Shown here in pieces: positions 32,836 to 33,959 of a DNA stretch of 33,959 nt. This DNA is from an uncultured Collinsella sp. (lineage in GTDB: Bacteria > Actinomycetota > Coriobacteriia > Coriobacteriales > Coriobacteriaceae), in NCBI GenBank assembly GCA_905213265.1, contig CAJMHR010000025.1, forward strand, positions 1 to 33,959. The letters run 5' to 3'. The notes beneath the pieces were generated by a model. The model was not told the DNA's origin. It saw nothing but the letters and a program-made list of their open reading frames with translations, and did not search any database. How positions within the stretch are numbered: position 1 is the first letter of the stretch; each line of letters opens with the position of its first letter. A program made the translations under genes and the position numbers.

Positions 32836-33540
32836 ATGGCAATCAAGGTGTTCGCTGACGGTGCAAACCTCGAGGGCATGCTCGACATGTACGAGAACGG
32901 CAACGTTCAGGGTTTCACGACCAACCCGTCCCTTATGAAGAAGGGCGGCGTGACGGATTACCGCGCGTTTGCCAAAGAGGTCTTGACCCACATCACCGAT
33001 GTGTCCGTCTCGTTTGAGGTCTTTGCCGACGACGTCGAGACCATGGAGGTCGAGGCGCGCGAGATCGCTACCTGGGCCGAGAACGTCTACGTCAAGATTC
33101 CGTGCGTGACCACCAAGGGCGGGTCCACCGCCGAGCTGGTGCGCAAGCTTTCGGCCGACGGCATCAAGGTCAACGTCACCACCATCTTTACGCCTACGCA
33201 GGTCGATGAGATGGTCGAGGCCGTTGACGCCGAGACGCCGTCCATCATCTCGCTCTTTGCCGGCCGCATCGCCGATACCGGCGTCGACCCCATTCCGTTT
33301 ATGACGGAGTCGGTTAAGAAGGCCGCCGCAAAGCCCAACTGTGAGGTCCTGTGGGCGTCCACGCGCGAGCTCATCAACATTTACCAGGCAGAAGCCTGCG
33401 GTTGCCAGATCATTACGGTGCCCAACAGCATCCTGGCCAAGCGCAAGAACATCGGTCGCGACCCGTACGAGGTCTCGCTCGACACCGTGCGCGGCTTTGC
33501 CAAGGATATCGCCGCTTTGGGCTTCCATATCCTGCCGTAG
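32836..33540 (+). CDS. Transaldolase-family protein (fructose-6-phosphate aldolase-like)
   Basis: This 234-residue single-domain TIM barrel has FADGANLEGM at the start, GFTTNPSLM near residue 32, and VYVKIPCV with the Schiff-base Lys87. NVTTIFTPTQV, SLFAGRIADTG and LWASTRELINIY follow, all hallmarks of the short transaldolase/FSA family. It would interconvert sugar phosphates in the non-oxidative pentose phosphate pathway, or cleave fructose 6-phosphate. The two activities cannot be told apart with confidence from this sequence. The ATG at 32836 follows AAAGGAA eight or nine bases upstream; an earlier in-frame ATG at 32812 has none. The last 19 bases before the stop recur 155 bases downstream. 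Confidence 0.9.
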   Translation: MAIKVFADGANLEGMLDMYENGNVQGFTTNPSLMKKGGVTDYRAFAKEVLTHITDVSVSFEVFADDVETMEVEAREIATWAENVYVKIPCVTTKGGSTAELVRKLSADGIKVNVTTIFTPTQVDEMVEAVDAETPSIISLFAGRIADTGVDPIPFMTESVKKAAAKPNCEVLWASTRELINIYQAEACGCQIITVPNSILAKRKNIGRDPYEVSLDTVRGFAKDIAALGFHILP

Positions 33541-33693
33541 CGCGAACACTGACTACGCCGCGGGCTGCTCGCCCCGGCTTTCCTTTCCCTATCGCTCACG
33601 CGCTCCGCGAGGGTCGCGCTAGGCAAAGGAAAGGCCGGGGCTGCCGACACGAGCTTGCCAGCAAGTTGGCGCTTGGCTTCCATATCCTGCCGT
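33520..33693. repeat. 19-bp direct repeat flanking a palindromic insert
   Basis: GGCTTCCATATCCTGCCGT occurs at 33520-33538, as the last coding bases of the transaldolase gene, and again at 33675-33693. Weaker matches (CGCTT) lie just upstream of each copy. Between them is a hairpin: GCCCCGG-CTTTCCTTT from 33571 with AAAGGAAAG-GCCGGGGC ending at 33641. Confidence 0.85.
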
Positions 33694-33959
33694 GGGCAAA
33701 GGTACCCCCGCCTGCGCCGTGCAAAATTGAGAGTATTCAGCAAGGTAAAGGTCTTTATCAGTTAACCGAAGCATGGAACGGCCCCCGTTTTGGCTCTGAT
33801 GACGCTAAAACGGGGGCTGTTTTTTGCTTTTTCGTCTCTGAGGGGCACCCGGAACGGTGGAATTTGCAGAATACTCGCGATTTTGCACATCGCTACAGGG
33901 GGTACGGTAGCGCGCACAGTCGTGGTGTAAGAAGCAAGGGAGGGCCATCGCCTAGAATC
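33541..33959. other. Non-coding 3' flank of the transaldolase gene
   Basis: I see no gene here. It holds a GC-rich palindrome (33571-33641), a repeat of the transaldolase gene's 3' end (33675-33693) and a strong terminator (33781-33826). Bases 33840-33959 show no feature I can name. Confidence 0.6.
33781..33826 (+). terminator. Intrinsic terminator downstream of the transaldolase gene
   Basis: GCCCCCGTTTT (33781-33791) and AAAACGGGGGC (33807-33817) form a perfect 11-bp stem, followed by TGTTTTTTGC. It lies 240 bases after the stop codon, beyond the palindromic insert. Confidence 0.9.

Overview
The window looks like a chromosomal segment of a high-GC Gram-positive gut actinobacterium, most probably Coriobacteriia and perhaps Collinsella. 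This is an inference from GC-rich codon use, strong AGGAGG-type ribosome binding sites, a very large sortase-anchored surface protein built of pilin-type isopeptide modules, a short bacterial SRP RNA, and many palindromic intergenic repeats. No database search was possible. No rRNA, tRNA, CRISPR array or intact transposase was seen.

Layout. (1) Bases 1-12302 hold one giant surface-adhesin reading frame: signal peptide, fibro-slime (PA14-like) head, about 21 Ig-like Cna_B/SpaA/FctA-type modules, two DUF11-like repeats, a Pro/Gly linker and an MPDTG sorting signal. An in-frame TAG at 4326-4328 splits it. A run of nine Gs upstream sits between possible -35 and -10 boxes. (2) 12303-13000 carries the SRP RNA gene (ffs), its promoter, and a cluster of palindromes and terminators. 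(3) 13001-17966 holds a second sortase substrate (coiled coil, LANTG) on the minus strand, divergent from a two-gene heterodimeric ABC exporter. (4) 17995-20158 holds an AAA_14/DUF4143 ATPase (minus) and a flavodoxin-like protein (plus), separated by an array of 23-bp repeats. (5) 20159-20782 is repeat-rich and non-coding. (6) 20783-24172 holds an LTA-synthase-family membrane enzyme (minus) divergent from a nitroreductase. (7) 24340-29077 is a potassium block: kup, a 64-aa membrane miniprotein, a KdpD-like sensor kinase lacking the usual N-terminal KdpD/USP domains, and a KdpE-like regulator. (8) 29172-33540 holds RlmKL (minus), a HAD phosphatase and a transaldolase-family enzyme, ending in a palindromic insert and a strong terminator.

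How the genes fit together. Three loci concern the cell surface: the giant adhesin, the LANTG coiled-coil protein and the LTA-synthase-like enzyme. The kup-kdpDE block suggests that a KdpDE pair controls a Kup transporter here, since no kdpFABC genes are in view. The remaining genes are housekeeping or single-gene units.

The most interesting points are the two independent ways the giant adhesin might be switched or broken (G tract and amber codon), an RlmKL whose RlmL half has lost its catalytic motifs, the 23-bp repeat array at the ATPase promoter, and several unexplained palindromic elements between genes.
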